From Liquidambar formosana (taxonomy: Eukaryota; Streptophyta; Magnoliopsida; Saxifragales; Altingiaceae), in the NCBI GenBank assembly GCA_039720395.1, contig CM077831.1, forward strand, positions 13,421,803-13,485,802: a DNA stretch of 64,000 nt, in the 5' to 3' direction. The notes beneath the pieces were generated by a model. The model searched no databases, had not been told where the DNA came from, and saw only the letters and a list, made by a program, of their open reading frames with translations. Within the stretch, counting starts at the first letter, position 1. Each line of letters starts with the position of its first letter. Below, piece by piece: positions 52,640-64,000 of the stretch. The position numbers were made by a program, and so were the translations under genes.

Positions 52640-53222
52640 CTTACACTAGACAAGATAATTAGTAGCATATAAGTAGCATTAATCATTAGTCTTGTGCATT
52701 TGGTAGATATATATTTATATTTTGAAAAAAAATAAAAGTAGAAGCATCGCTCTAGAGAATCCTAATATCCCAACTAAGTTGGCACCCTAGGACCTCAAAA
52801 TCATGTGCTCACTACTTGATATTTTTTTATGTTTTTTAAAAGGGAATTTTGGCGAAAACCCCTATGTATAAGAGTTCTAAGTTAATAGAACCTATTAAAA
52901 CAACTGTTTAGTAAAAACCCCATTTCACGTTAAAAAGACTGATACACCCTTGTTTTTAAAACTTCCCTAAATTTACGAACGTGCCACGATACACTCCCGA
53001 GCGAAAAAGAGGATTATGTGCTACACACATTCCATTGTTTCCAGCGGATATACAAAAACGTACGGAGTATCAAAAGGTTTCCAAAAAAAATCAATTTCCT
53101 TCATTATACACAGCAGCATCTCTCTCCCTAGGGTTTTCTATCACAAACGATCGTCCCCCAAATAGTGAAATGGTACATTCTAAAACCCCAACAGACCCAA
53201 AGGAATTGGAGATGACGCAGAG
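52640..53222. other. upstream region of the Ulp1-like gene
   Basis: Contains GGGAATTTTGGCGAAAACCC near 52842, a T/A-rich terminal-repeat-like stretch that could be the edge of a Mutator-type element carrying the gene. I could not find its partner within the window. The 81-codon frame 52981-53226 is not supported. Confidence 0.35.
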
Positions 53223-53699
53223 ATGAAAATGATTGCAGACATAGGGTTTTCGACTGAAGAGCTTGAACGGCGAAAAGAAGTGAGTAACCGTTCTTCTCTT
53301 TTTTCCCTATTTGCATCCTAAATATGAACAGTAAAATGGTGTGCGTTTACATTAAAATCGTGTGATTGATGTTCCTAAATGAGAATATTTTTTAGATGAT
53401 TTGTTCTTGTTCAAATGACATAATGTCGACAATATTACAAATTGTACAAACCCAATAGTGAATTGGACAATGCCATAACTCCATCTGGTATATTTGTCAT
53501 CCATATATTTAGATTTGTGAACCAATATAGAACGACGACACTAGTTGTATGGTTTGTAAGTATTGTTTTTGCGTGCGAAAACAGCATGTGGTGTTTGTTC
53601 TTGTGTCAATTTTGAAAAAATTGCGATTCAACAGGGCATTGGTGTGGTTGGTGTCCACAAATCGACCCAACATTTAACTAAACTATTGCAATCAAAATT

Positions 53700-56574
53700 T
53701 GCACTTCCAACAGTACCATCTTACTGCGCCACTTGAATATTTCCTCTTACTGAATTTGATTACGTTTAGCTATGGAAATATTGTTCCAACACAATCTTGG
53801 TGTTGTTCCTCCGTAATTTATGATTACCTGTCGTAATTGTACCCCAATCTATACGATTCAACAGCACCAACTTACTGTTTCACTCTTATTATTTCATCAC
53901 TCATCATTGTAGTATTGTGGATCTGTGAAAAAATATTGTTCATATAGTAAATTTGTGCTATTGGTTCATATAATGTGTATTGTTGTCCTAAAAAAATACA
54001 TAATTACACTTTCAACCAGTATCAACTTACTGTTGTGAACCTTTTATTGAATATTAAATGTTGAATTGGTTTTTTCCTATTAACAGTAAACTGGTGTTGT
54101 GTATATGCATCCAACAGTAAAATGGTGCTGTCTAATGTGCTAAAATCATATATAACTATGGCTAAAACTGACACTTTTTTGACTTGTGTGTTCATATAGT
54201 AAATTGGTGCTATTGGTTCATATAATGTGTATTGTTGTCCTAAAAAATACATAATTACACCTTCAACCAGTATCAACTTACTGTTGTGAACCTTTGATTG
54301 AATATTAAATGTTGAATTGGTATTTTCCTATCAACAGTAAACTAGTGTTGTGTATATGCATCCAACAGTGAAATGGTGCTGTCTCATGTGCTAAAATCGT
54401 ACACAACTATGGCTACAACTGACACTTTTTTGATTTGTGTGTTCATTTAGTAAATTGGTGCTGTTGGTTCATATAATGTTTATTGTTGTCCTCAAAAATA
54501 CATAATTACACCTTCAACCAGTATCAACTTACTACTGTGAACCTTTTATTGAATATTAAATGTTGAATTGGTTTTTTTCTATCAACAGTAAACTGGTTGT
54601 GTATATGCATCAAATAGTAAAATGGTGCTGTCTCATGTGCTAAAATCGTACACAACTATCACTGAAACTGACAATTTTTTACTTGCGTCATTGATAATTA
54701 GAAACGAGTTCTGATGTTGGCAGCACAAGCAAGGAAAAGAAGCCGCGTATCTCAACAGCCAACCAAATGTGTTGCAACCTACTGGCCATCGAAAGGGTCT
54801 TTAAGGAAAATAAGTTGGCAGAAAGGCATATAGTTGAGCTCAAAAGAACCCCTTTTTGGGGTTTCTTCAAGCCTTTTGTAGATGGAAAATTGAAGACAAA
54901 GTGCATAAAGAAACACGATAAGGATGTCATCAACATCATCTGTACCTACACACTCGATTACACGGCATTCCTAATAGGCAAGAAGGTCTTGAAATTGAGG
55001 AATAGCGACTTCTCATTGATATTTGGCATACATGAGGGCACAGAGCCAACTAGTTTGGGGCGCGTCCTAAAACCCAACCAATCGCTAGTGGATCGCATGT
55101 GTGCGGGTGTTTCCATATTAACTCCAATAACGATTGAGAAGCTAATTAAAGAAGCTATGAATAGGCAAAGTAAAAAAGACAACGAGGATGTTGCTAGGCT
55201 ATTATGTTCGTATACCTTTGTTATTGTCTTCTTCACCACATCAGGCACAAATCTCAGCTGGTCATACATGAAATATGTAGAGGACTTGGATGCCATAAGG
55301 AACTATGACTGGCCAGGTACAATTAAGAACTTCTTGGAAGTGTCCATTCAAAAATCACACAACATCCCTAAAAATGTGACCGGATGCGTGATTGCACTTC
55401 TGATAAGCAATTAAATCCAAATATTTACATTAAATTCATATGATTCTGCATTTAATATGACAATCAAGTAACATATGTTACTTTATGTATTGATAAAGTA
55501 TTGGCTATGCAAGCACAGCACTATAATGAAGCCAATGAACAAAAATTCAATTCCAAGGTTCGTGAAATGGAACCTAGGAAAGTTAACAAAGGTCATGGAA
55601 AACATTACACTAAGAAGCCTACCAAGTGATGAGGTAATTATTATATCGTGTTAATATTATAATGTGTTTTTTTGTACTAAAACAATATCACTACACTGTA
55701 ATTCAAACAATTTTAAATATGTGGAATGGTAAACTGGTACTGTTTTATGCTATATGCCAAAGTGCACAAATACTACTAACAAAAACACTACTACTGTTAT
55801 TCCAAAAAACATGTAATAGTAACAAAACAATGTTCACCATATTATAAACAGTATCACTACACTGTTAGTCATGCATGAATTTTAAATACTGGTAATAGTA
55901 AATTGGTACTATTGCATGCTATATGGCTTAGTGAACAGTACTACTAACAGTAAACTGGTAGTGTTATGCCAATAAACATCTAATAGTACCAAAATCATGA
56001 AACAGTGTTGGTTGTGAAAATATTAAATAAGCAATGTAAATAGGTTTCTTCCATGTGCAGATCTATGGTGGTGAAATCGAATTCAGCAAAAAGGAAGGGT
56101 GACTTTTCAATGTTAAGAACCAAACACTTGAAATTGGGCGTGATCATCAACACACTGATGCCACTGATGAAAAAGATGAAGAAGAAGAAGATGTTGATGA
56201 GGAGGACGGTCAAAACAACCCAAGTGACAAAAAAGCAGCAAGTGGACATGAAAGTAATGCTACTGTTGATGAAAAAGATGGAGAAGTTGGGGATGAAGAG
56301 CTTAAAAAAGAGGAAGACCCAATAAAGACAGGGGATGTTCATACAAATGAGTTGCTGGCACAACTCAAAACAAAAGTTAATGAATTGCAAAATGAAGGGG
56401 CTGCAAAAGATAAACAAATAGAAAACCTACAGTTGTTGAATTCAAAGCTAGAAACGCAGCTGCAAGAGATCCAAAAGAAATATGAAGCAGCTTTAGAGGA
56501 GATGCAAGACAAAAAGGCATAAACATTTCACTTTAATACTGCTAATGGTTAAACTAGTTTTTTATACTGTTGAT

Positions 56575-56609
<35 letters not shown>

Positions 56610-57600
56610 TGATGTTATAGCACTATTGTACTATTGCTATAATGTTTTTGCTATCACATCACCAATTTACTATTCGATATAGTTTTCTTACTATAACATT
56701 ATCACTTTGCTATTTTGAAGGATGATTTAGGGGAAGACACTATGGAGTTCAATGTACACAACACCACCCAAGCATTTGAAAAGGCAGCCCAAAATTTAAA
56801 GGCGATGAAAAAAACATCTCGTTTGCCCAAAAAACAACCAACTCTATCGTCTCTTGCTAAGCATGTGAAGTCCAAACAAGGGACACGAAAAGATAGTAAG
56901 AAACTTGAGTACACGTATGAGACAAGCAAAAAGGGGAAGGGGGTTAAAAAAGCAACCACTAAAGAAGACAAAAAAGTGGGAGAGGAGCTTGGCGATGAAG
57001 AAACCATTGATGTGGATGACTTTGTTGACAAAATACCATCCCATGCAGATGGTATACAACTCACATTCCCCACTCGGAATCCTATATCAAAGTTGCTGAC
57101 TAATGAAGAAAGGCAAAGAGTTAAACAAATGTTTCAAAAAGAATTCTCCAAGTAATATTTTACTCAATATCTTTTAACACAAGTCATATACTCTACTGAC
57201 AACAATATGATAGTACTAATTTTTTTTCATACATGCAGTGCAACAATTTGGCGTTCATCAAGTGGTTCCAACATTGTCCAACTAAAGGACATCAGGAAAC
57301 TACTCATTGAAGGTGACACAAGCGGCAATGTAAGCATATTGTAACACTTTGATTTTGCTAGTCGATTTTTGCAATGAAAATATCACACTACTCTTGTGAA
57401 TGTATTTTTGATCGAAACAATTTGCTTTTGTGTGTTTAGTTTAATAGCACCACTATACTGTTTTTATTGTATTTTCTGCTAACAGCTCCACTATACTGTT
57501 GCTAACGTATTTTATGCTAACAGCACCACTTTACTATGTTACGTGTATTTTAGCATCAATATTTTACTATTACTAGACAACACCACTGCATTGCTGACAG
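53700..57600. repeat. dispersed short palindromes CAGTA-N6-TACTG in introns of the Ulp1-like gene
   Basis: Examples: CAGTA-CCATCT-TACTG at 53711-53726; AATAGTA-AATTGG-TACTATT at 55894-55913; AACAGT-ATCACTAC-ACTGTT at 55847-55866; AACAG-(10)-CTGTT near 57483. Looser forms such as AACAGTAAACTGG occur many times. They are confined to non-exonic parts of this gene and are not seen in the GH9 or SPPL introns. Confidence 0.75.
53939..54686. repeat. 251-bp tandem repeat, three copies, in first intron of the Ulp1-like gene
   Basis: Units start at 53939, 54191 and 54442 with TTCATATAGTAAATTTGTGC or close variants. Each runs through ACATAATTACAC, AACAGTAAACTGG and ACTGACA. Units are about 95% alike by eye. 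Confidence 0.92.
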
Positions 57601-59257
57601 TTACTTTATTTAATAGGAAAGATTGCTGATGTCCACATTGAATATAATGCTTCATTTGACTTACTAATTTGCAGGTCATTGCTGCATTTGGAGACATTAT
57701 CACATCGATACAAAATATAAAATGTTCACATGCTACATCCCAACCTCAAGCATGGTAATCATGGCATAAAAACACACTTGGATGTGGACCCTAAAAAAGG
57801 TACAAGGCCCACAGGAGGGTTTTGAAAAAGGAAAAGGGAGTCGCCACCTCATTTTTTAAAGGAAACAAGGAAAACCCTAGAAAACACAGTTTTGTTTTAG
57901 GAAAACAAAAGATTGACTCCATATTTAAAAATGGTAAGGCAAATGATCTTTTGGAAACCAAAGAAATCGGGGATTCGGAGGCTAAGTTACGATATGGGAA
58001 GGTTCTAGGCAAAGCCTATAGGCACCCATATCGCCCTAAACGGTCTCTTAATTTAATTGGGCTAAATCAAAGTCTTAATCACACACAAATCAACAATTAT
58101 CATCACAAGACAGCATGCATATCATTCATTCATTCATCCATATAATCAAATAAATCAAAGAAAAACAGAAAAAGAAAGAGGGGGGAGAAAACCTAGGATA
58201 CTTAGTATCCTAGGGCGGACTTGAACCTCACGAAGAGCGCCTACGTACCATGTAGCGAAATACATGGATCAAAGTCCACGTAGTTCGAAAGAGAATAGGG
58301 TTATAACCTAATCAAGGCCTATGGTAAACCCTAAGTTTCCTTTCATGAGAAACATGGTAAATTTCCAAAAATGAATGATTCTCAAAAGATCTTTGGTAAA
58401 TATAGATTTTGATAAAGATGGAAACTTTGATTTGAAAAGTATTTTTTATTGAAAGGAAACTATAAGGATTGCCATGTTCCCCTATTAGGAAATAACCCTA
58501 GGGGGGAGAAAGGGAAAGTTTCAAGGAAAGGAAAGAAGGGTGAATTGGGGCACCCTCATACCCTACTTACCTTAAGCAAAAGCAACCTGTCAAAATAACC
58601 ACCCTATTGCATAGGGTAATTACCTTATTTGCAAGATTTCATCTCACAATAGCCAAAATAACCACCCCACATTGGTGGGGTAGTTGCACCTATTGTACCT
58701 GTCAAGCACCTGCAATTTGCATGCAAAAAATACCAAAAATACCAACCAACCAAGCTAGGTTCCAATCAAGCAATTATCATGCTTAAACATAGGCTAACAC
58801 ATGCTCAAAACTCATCATTAAAGCCAATAAACAGATCTGGACAGAATTGAAATAGAGCTTAAAATCAACTATAAATCATGTAAACAACATGAATCATAAG
58901 CTAACTAAAACCCTAACTCAACCCTACATGCAATGACATGCAAAAAACCCTAAAATCAACTATATGAATGCTAAAAATGTCATAGTTACCTAATATGGAA
59001 CACATATGCAGCAACTATGAAGAAAAAACAGAGAAAATCCCTAAGCTATCATGCTATATGCAACTAAACCAACACAAGGATGATAAAAACCCTAGAATCA
59101 CACTAGTGCATAAAATCCCATGAAATAACCCTAAATCATGCAAAACAGAATATGAACAGCATTCTAACCATGCATTTTAATCAATAGAATGATCCACACA
59201 TGATAAAGACATAGACTTTCACATGAAATAAAGCTATTCTAAGCATAAACTCAATTT

Positions 59258-59625
59258 CAGCACTAAGGAAACCCTAGAATCCCAAACATGCAGTAAATCA
59301 CATGAAATAGCATCCTAGCATACTAAACAGCCCACAAATATCATCCTAAACATGCATACTAGCTAATGGAAACAACAAAATACGATAAAAACATAAGCTT
59401 TAAGTATGCAAAAAAGTTATTTCATGCAGAAAATCAATTTCAGCACTAAGGAAACCCTAAAGTCCCAAACATGCAGTAAATCACATGGAATAACATCCTA
59501 GCATACTAAACAGCCCATGAATCTCATCCTAAACATGCATATTAGCTAATAGAAGCAACAAGACATGATAAAGACACAAACTTGAACATGAAATAATGAC
59601 TATTCCATGTAAAACCCTAGAAAAG
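59258..59625. repeat. 183-bp tandem repeat within the minus-strand LTR
   Basis: CAGCACTAAGGAAACCCTA recurs at 59258 and 59441, with shared CATGCAGTAAATCACATG and CTAGCATACTAAACAGCCCA. Two units are clear, with weaker earlier units upstream. Confidence 0.8.
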
Positions 59626-60348
59626 ACTCTAAAAAACCCTAAAAACACAAACACTCATAAAACCACATAGAATGACATTATATCATGCAAAACCAGCCAT
59701 AAACAATATCCTAATTGTAGACACCCCATTTTCACCCCCATGAGATCATGATATCATTTGGTTAGGTTTAGAAGCATGTAGGAGTCCCTAAGCCTTAAAG
59801 GATAATTTTGCCCTTTTAAGCCTTAGGAGGATAGGTCATCATTGCATGCATATTTTTGTCTCTTTGTTGAGTCCCATCACTTGCATTTAGTTTCTAGGAT
59901 CATTTTGGATATGTGTGTCAAATTTGGTTCAATTCCAGATAGGTTTGGATAGCTAATTAGAACTTTTGCGACTTGGAGGGCAATTTCGTCTTTTACTTCG
60001 TATATTTTCCAATTGACTTCCAAATTTGTTCCGGAGTGTTCCATTGACCTTAGAATGATGAAATGAGTCTAATTGAAGTGCCAATTTAATTTATTGATAG
60101 GTTTGGGATTGGTTCACCACATTACCCTATGCTTAATTGACCTTTTTTTGGGTAATCGCCTCATGAAAACCCAGCCACTTGACCGTGGTCAGGGATTCTT
60201 GGTTCAAGAATATTCTAGGCTTATTCTACACTGAATCCTTGAAATTTTGGCTTTTGAATCACTCAAATCGGAGTTAAAATGAAGAATTTGTGTCCGTTTG
60301 AAGTTCAGAGTCCAAACTGAGCTAGAATTCCAAATTTTTTGGATTCTT

Positions 60349-60428
60349 CTCGGGTGACCGGTTGGGCCCAACTGGTTGGACCGGTTCACCAACCGGTTGG
60401 ACCGGTTCACCCCAACTGGTCACCCGAG
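60349..60428. promoter_or_regulatory. GGTT/AACC-rich palindromic array in LTR U3
   Basis: CTCGGGTGACCGGTTGGGCC at the left and CCAACTGGTCACCCGAG at the right. Between them GGTTGGACCGGTTCACC recurs twice with its inverse AACCGG. Positioned about 200 bp before the TATA box. Confidence 0.65.
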
Positions 60429-60625
60429 AGTCCCATCCTGATTTTTCTCTTTTTGAGTTTTTGACGAAATGGGACTCTACTACTCCGAATTTCAGCCTTC
60501 TAAAGGACTTCTAAGCCTATTGGGAGGTGGTTTTGAGTTGTTTAACATTCATGGGATTTAATTACAGCCCTAGATTGATTTTATGGTGAATTAATCTCAA
60601 CCATTGGTTCATATGGTTGGTTGGT

Positions 60626-60633
60626 TATAAATA
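60626..60633 (+). promoter_or_regulatory. LTR TATA box
   Basis: TATAAATA followed by GAGGC, typical of a plant LTR promoter. Confidence 0.6.
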
Positions 60634-61580
60634 GAGGCTCATTCATCAGCATAAGGGACTTTTGGCTTATTTGACACTTGATATTCATAAGAGAGAGAGG
60701 GACCACGAGTTTGCACACACTCATATCACTTGGAGGAGGCTTTCTACTGCAATTTCAAAGGAGAACTAGAAGGGAACCAAGCCAAAGAGAAGGAAGCACG
60801 CAGCGAAGACCCTTGCTTCGTTGTAAGTCTCCTTTGCTTTCTTTTATGATTCCTTCTTCTTCTACTCCATTCTCTGCATAATTATGGCTTAGAATTGATT
60901 TAGGAATCATATATACTCTATATTTTAGAGTGCATATGATTCAAGGATGATGAGAATGCATGTTAGTGGATTAGGATTGTGAATTGCTTGCTGTTAGGAT
61001 AGTTTCTCTCTTAAGGATAGAGGTATGTTTTGCATGAAAAATCAATTGGTGTGTTTAGGCCGTTTTCTCTTCATGGTTCAATTATATGCATGATTTTAAG
61101 CATCTTTTGTATAGGACACTTGCTGTGTAAGCCTCGTCTTCATAGGTGTATGGATGATTATCCTTTTTGAGGATAATTATCGTCCTTAGAGGGTGAGGTT
61201 GTGCATAAGTGCTTTCTAGAGTGTGTTTAAGTGCGCTGTGAGTTTCATTGCATTCTTAGGTATATATTTTACGTAGGATATGTGAAGAAACCATTCATAC
61301 GGAGTGATTTCTACGTAAAATTATCTCCGGATAGTTTTACTTAAGAAAACTCGCCGTAAGGATGATTATTTCACATTCTTACATAAAGTACTTACCTAAG
61401 GCATTATGGTAGATTTTCTTTTCATGTTTAGGATTGTCATATGATATTTTCATCATGGTAATGTCTATTTAACATGTTTTTGATAGTTTTTGTGCATGTT
61501 AGGGTGTTTAGAGCATATAGGAGCATATAGGAGCATATAGGATTGAGTTATTCTTTTGATTTTTGTTATTTGCATGATTT

Positions 61581-61910
61581 TTAGGTCATTATATGCATGT
61601 TTAGTATTCTGTCCAGATTTGATTTAGGTCTTCTAATGATGATTTGAACATGAATATGAATGATTTGAGCTTAATAATTGCTTTATAGAATACATAGGGT
61701 GATTAATTGGTGATTTCTCGATGTTTCGGGATGATTTGCATGAGTGTTAGGTCATTATATGCATGTTTAGTATTCTGTCCAGATTTGATTTAGGTCTTCT
61801 AATGATGATTTGAGCATAAATATGAATGGTTTGAGCTTAATAATTGCCCTATAGAATACATGGGGTGATTAATTGATGTTTTCTTGATGTTTCGGGATAA
61901 TTTGCATATG
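61581..61910. repeat. 166-bp tandem repeat within the nested plus-strand LTR
   Basis: TTAGGTCATTATATGCATGT recurs at 61581 and 61747, with TTCTGTCCAGATTTGATTTA and GAGCTTAATAATTGC shared. Just upstream (about 61514-61542) GAGCATATAG is repeated three times. Confidence 0.8.
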
Positions 61911-64000
61911 GTAAGTGGTTTATGGTAAGTTGTGTATGAGTTGTTCTCTTCTCCCCCTCGGGTTATTGTCTTTACTTTGAATTAGAAGTCCTAAGTTTCC
62001 AACTCTCTCAAAATTCTATTTTAATTAGAGTTCTATCTCTTTTAGAAATCTACTTTTCTTAAACTTCTGTTTTAATTAGAGTTCTATCTCTTTTAGAATT
62101 CTACTTTTCTTAAAATTCTACTTTGTCTAGAGTTCTATCCCCTTTAGAATTCTACTTTTCTAAAACTTCTTTTTGGATAAGAGTTTTATCTCCTTTAGAA
62201 TTCTATCTTTTCTCAAATTCCTTTTTTGGAAACTCTTCTTCTTTTTTAAACTCTTCTTTTCTTTTTATGGAAACTTAGGGTTTATAGTTCATTGTAAAGG
62301 GAGTAACCCCTTCTCAATCGAACTACGTGGACTTTGATCCTTACATCTTTGTATGTAAGGTACGTAGGCGCTCATTTGATGTTCAAGTCCGCCCTAGGAT
62401 ACTAAGTATCCTAGGTTTTTCTTTTTCTTTCTTTCTCTTTCTCTCTACTCATTTGTCCATCACATATATGCTAGTGGAGTAGGATGGACCCATGCTTGAT
62501 CATTTATCCATCACATATTTGTTAGTGGATAGGATGGATTTGTTTGCTTACTCATTTATCCATCACATATTTGCTAGTGGATAGGATGGATTTGTTTGTT
62601 CATTCTCTCTATCTCTCTACTGCTTTCCATATCTCTCATACTTGTTCATGGATGTTTACATGCTTTATGAATGTTTATATGCTTTATGGATGTTCATGGA
62701 TGAATGTGGATTATTTATGGATAATTCTTTGCATATGCCTGGTGACTAATTAGGAAGTGATTGAAATAGCCCACATAAATTCAGAGACCCATTTTTGGGG
62801 CGATGTGGGTGCTTATAGGATGTTTCCTAGAACCTTCCCACATCGTAACTTAGTCTCCGAATCCTCTCTTGTTTTGATAGACCTGCTTTTCCTTGATCGG
62901 AGTCATGTGGTTTGTTTTCAAAGGTTTTCTTTAAAAACTGTTTTTATGGTTTTCCTCTTTTCCTAAAGATGAGGTGGCGACTCCTTGTTTGATATGTTTT
63001 TGTGAACCTTTTAAAAACCAGATTTTTATTAATTTAAATCTCTACAAGTCTTTTTAAAAGAAGGGTTCTCCTTCCTTCCCCCTTGGATCGAAACCCGTGG
63101 TTCACACTAATCATGCATTCTAAGCATTAGAAGCATCAACACATGATAAAACAATAAGCTTTAAACATGAAATAATGCAAAGCTATGCTAAAAAAAACCC
63201 TAATTTGAATGAAAGAGAGAAAATCATGAGCCAATTCGAGCTAACCCGAAATAGGTCTCTTAGCCAACCTGAGCCTTGTTTAGCCATTCTAATCCTGAAC
63301 CATCAATTCATCGAATTGAACCCATAAATACCTCAAATGCATCCATATGAACTCCAATTGACAACTTGGAGATCATTTCAAGGTCAAATGGAAAGTTTGT
63401 GACCAAAAAGACGATTATGCCCCTCAAGTCACAAAAGTTCTTATTAACCCTCAAGATCAACTCCAAATTGAACCAAAATTCATACACACCATCCTTAGGA
63501 CCCTAGAAACTCAATGCAAAAGACAGACTCAAAAAGGAAACAAAAAGACACATACAATGACGAACCCTAGCTAAGGTGGCAAAAATGGGGTGTGACATTG
63601 GAAACAACATATTATACTTAAATCTGTGTGTCCTAAGTATGTGTTTATACATTGCAGATCTATTTTGATAGCCCCGATGCTCAATTGAAATCTAAGTGGT
63701 TTGATGATAAAGTTATTGAAGCAGCCATCTCCGGTAGCAGATACCACCTCTATCCCCTCATTACAGCTGCTGGACCTGGTGGAGCTGAAAACCACTGGAC
63801 TTTGCTTGTACATGACACGCAAAGCGGAACATGGAGACATCACAATTCCATGCGCCCACGAGAAGTAATTGAAGAAAACCACTACAACAAAGCAAAAAAA
63901 GTGGTAATAACATTCACATAACCAAAAAATTACTTTAAAAAACAATCTTATTAATTACCATATTAATATAATACAACTATTGTCAGGCGGAGTACGTGCA

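Larger units (their letters stand above)
59717..63106 (+). mobile_element. nested solo LTR on the plus strand
   Basis: TGTAGACACCCCATTTTCAC at the left end and CCGTGGTTCACA at the right, flanked by the TSD CTAAT (59712-59716 and 63107-63111). 3390 bp. It has a TATA box at 60626 and the ACGTAGGCGCTCATTTGATG and GGTGGCGACTCC blocks near the 3' end. No coding domains. Confidence 0.88.
57783..63597 (-). mobile_element. solo LTR, Tat/Ogre-like, inserted in an intron of the Ulp1-like gene, with a nested LTR
   Basis: On the minus strand it begins TGTCACACCCCATTTTTGCC (at 63597) and ends in GGGTCCACA (at 57783). Flanked by the 5-bp TSD TTGGA (57778-57782 and 63598-63602). Without the nested element it is about 2.4 kb. 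It carries GGTGGCGACTCC near its 3' end like the related LTRs. No internal retroelement genes. The host intron would otherwise be about 90 bp. Confidence 0.9.
53223..64000 (+). pseudogene. Ulp1/C48 cysteine peptidase-like gene of transposon-associated type, disrupted, 3' end outside window
   Basis: Reconstructed exons are 53223-53279, 54702-55402, 55499-55633, 56061-56516, 56721-57151, 57239-57329, 57675-57754, 63658-63903 and 63987 onward. The N-terminal part (ERHIVELKRTPFWGFFKPF, FSLIFGI) resembles the leader domain of large plant Ulp1-containing proteins. The middle has an acidic stretch (DEKDEEEEDVDEEDGQNN), a coiled coil (ELLAQLKTKVNELQNEGAAK), then a basic region (KKGKGVKKATTKEDKK). The C-terminal exon has the peptidase block ENHWTLLVHD...WRHHNSM: catalytic His is present and Asn lies where Ulp1 has Asp; the Cys would lie beyond the window. 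Lesions: frame change between 54792 and 54815, donor AT instead of GT at 55403, TGA at 56100-56102, weak GC donor at 56517, and phase mismatch between exons 57754 and 63658. Such genes are often carried by Mutator-like elements. Confidence 0.7.

Noticed and set aside
52981..53226. 81-codon frame before the Ulp1-like gene
   Set aside because: No homology or splice logic. The first convincing coding segment is 53223-53279, whose frame joins exon 54702 in phase.
56053..56325. 90-codon frame rich in Met and Lys
   Set aside because: It is a shifted shadow of the acidic/coiled-coil exon 56061-56516, whose true frame (DEKDEEEEDVDEEDG) is interrupted by one TGA.

Overview
This is plant nuclear DNA from a eudicot. 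It is AT-rich, with split genes that use GT-AG introns, two families of plant multi-exon enzymes, Stowaway-type, Mutator-type and hAT-type MITEs, a tRNA-derived SINE and nested LTRs with 5-bp target-site duplications (TSDs). I cannot name the species from sequence alone.

Layout. 1-7105 (+): the 3' half of a signal peptide peptidase-like gene (SPPL2-5 clade), with the catalytic YD, GFGD and PAL motifs on separate exons. A one-base insertion shifts the frame before PAL. 8.5-10.3 kb: a MITE, a broken U-box kinase fragment (-) and another MITE remnant. About 10.68-28.46 kb and 28.47-49.39 kb are two tandem copies of one segment (units A and B). Each unit carries a GH9 endo-1,4-beta-glucanase gene, a decayed second copy of the SPPL 3' region, the same MITEs, and a LINE fragment in front of the GH9 promoter. 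GH9 in unit A (22365-25896, 487 codons) is intact. GH9 in unit B (43430-46663) has a one-base insertion in exon 1 that destroys the frame. Unit B also gained a 5.25-kb nested LTR insertion (32444-37696) and lost 1.3 kb at 42.5 kb.

From 49.4 kb the window is single-copy. It holds a hAT-type MITE, a tandem pair of very small open frames that could encode secreted peptides (50226-50342 and 50519-50686), a LINE ORF1 remnant, and a long multi-exon Ulp1/C48 peptidase-like gene (53223 to beyond the window). That gene carries a frameshift, a lost splice donor and a nonsense codon. It is also split by a 5.8-kb nested pair of solo LTRs in opposite orientations. Its introns hold three copies of a 251-bp repeat and many short palindromes of the type CAGTA-N6-TACTG.

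Read together, the window is a local duplication landscape. An old SPPL duplication was carried inside a younger block duplication that also doubled GH9. The paralogous copies act as internal controls: they reveal empty sites for a SINE and for a 9-bp-TSD MITE, and they expose the single-base lesions in SPPL and in the second GH9 gene.
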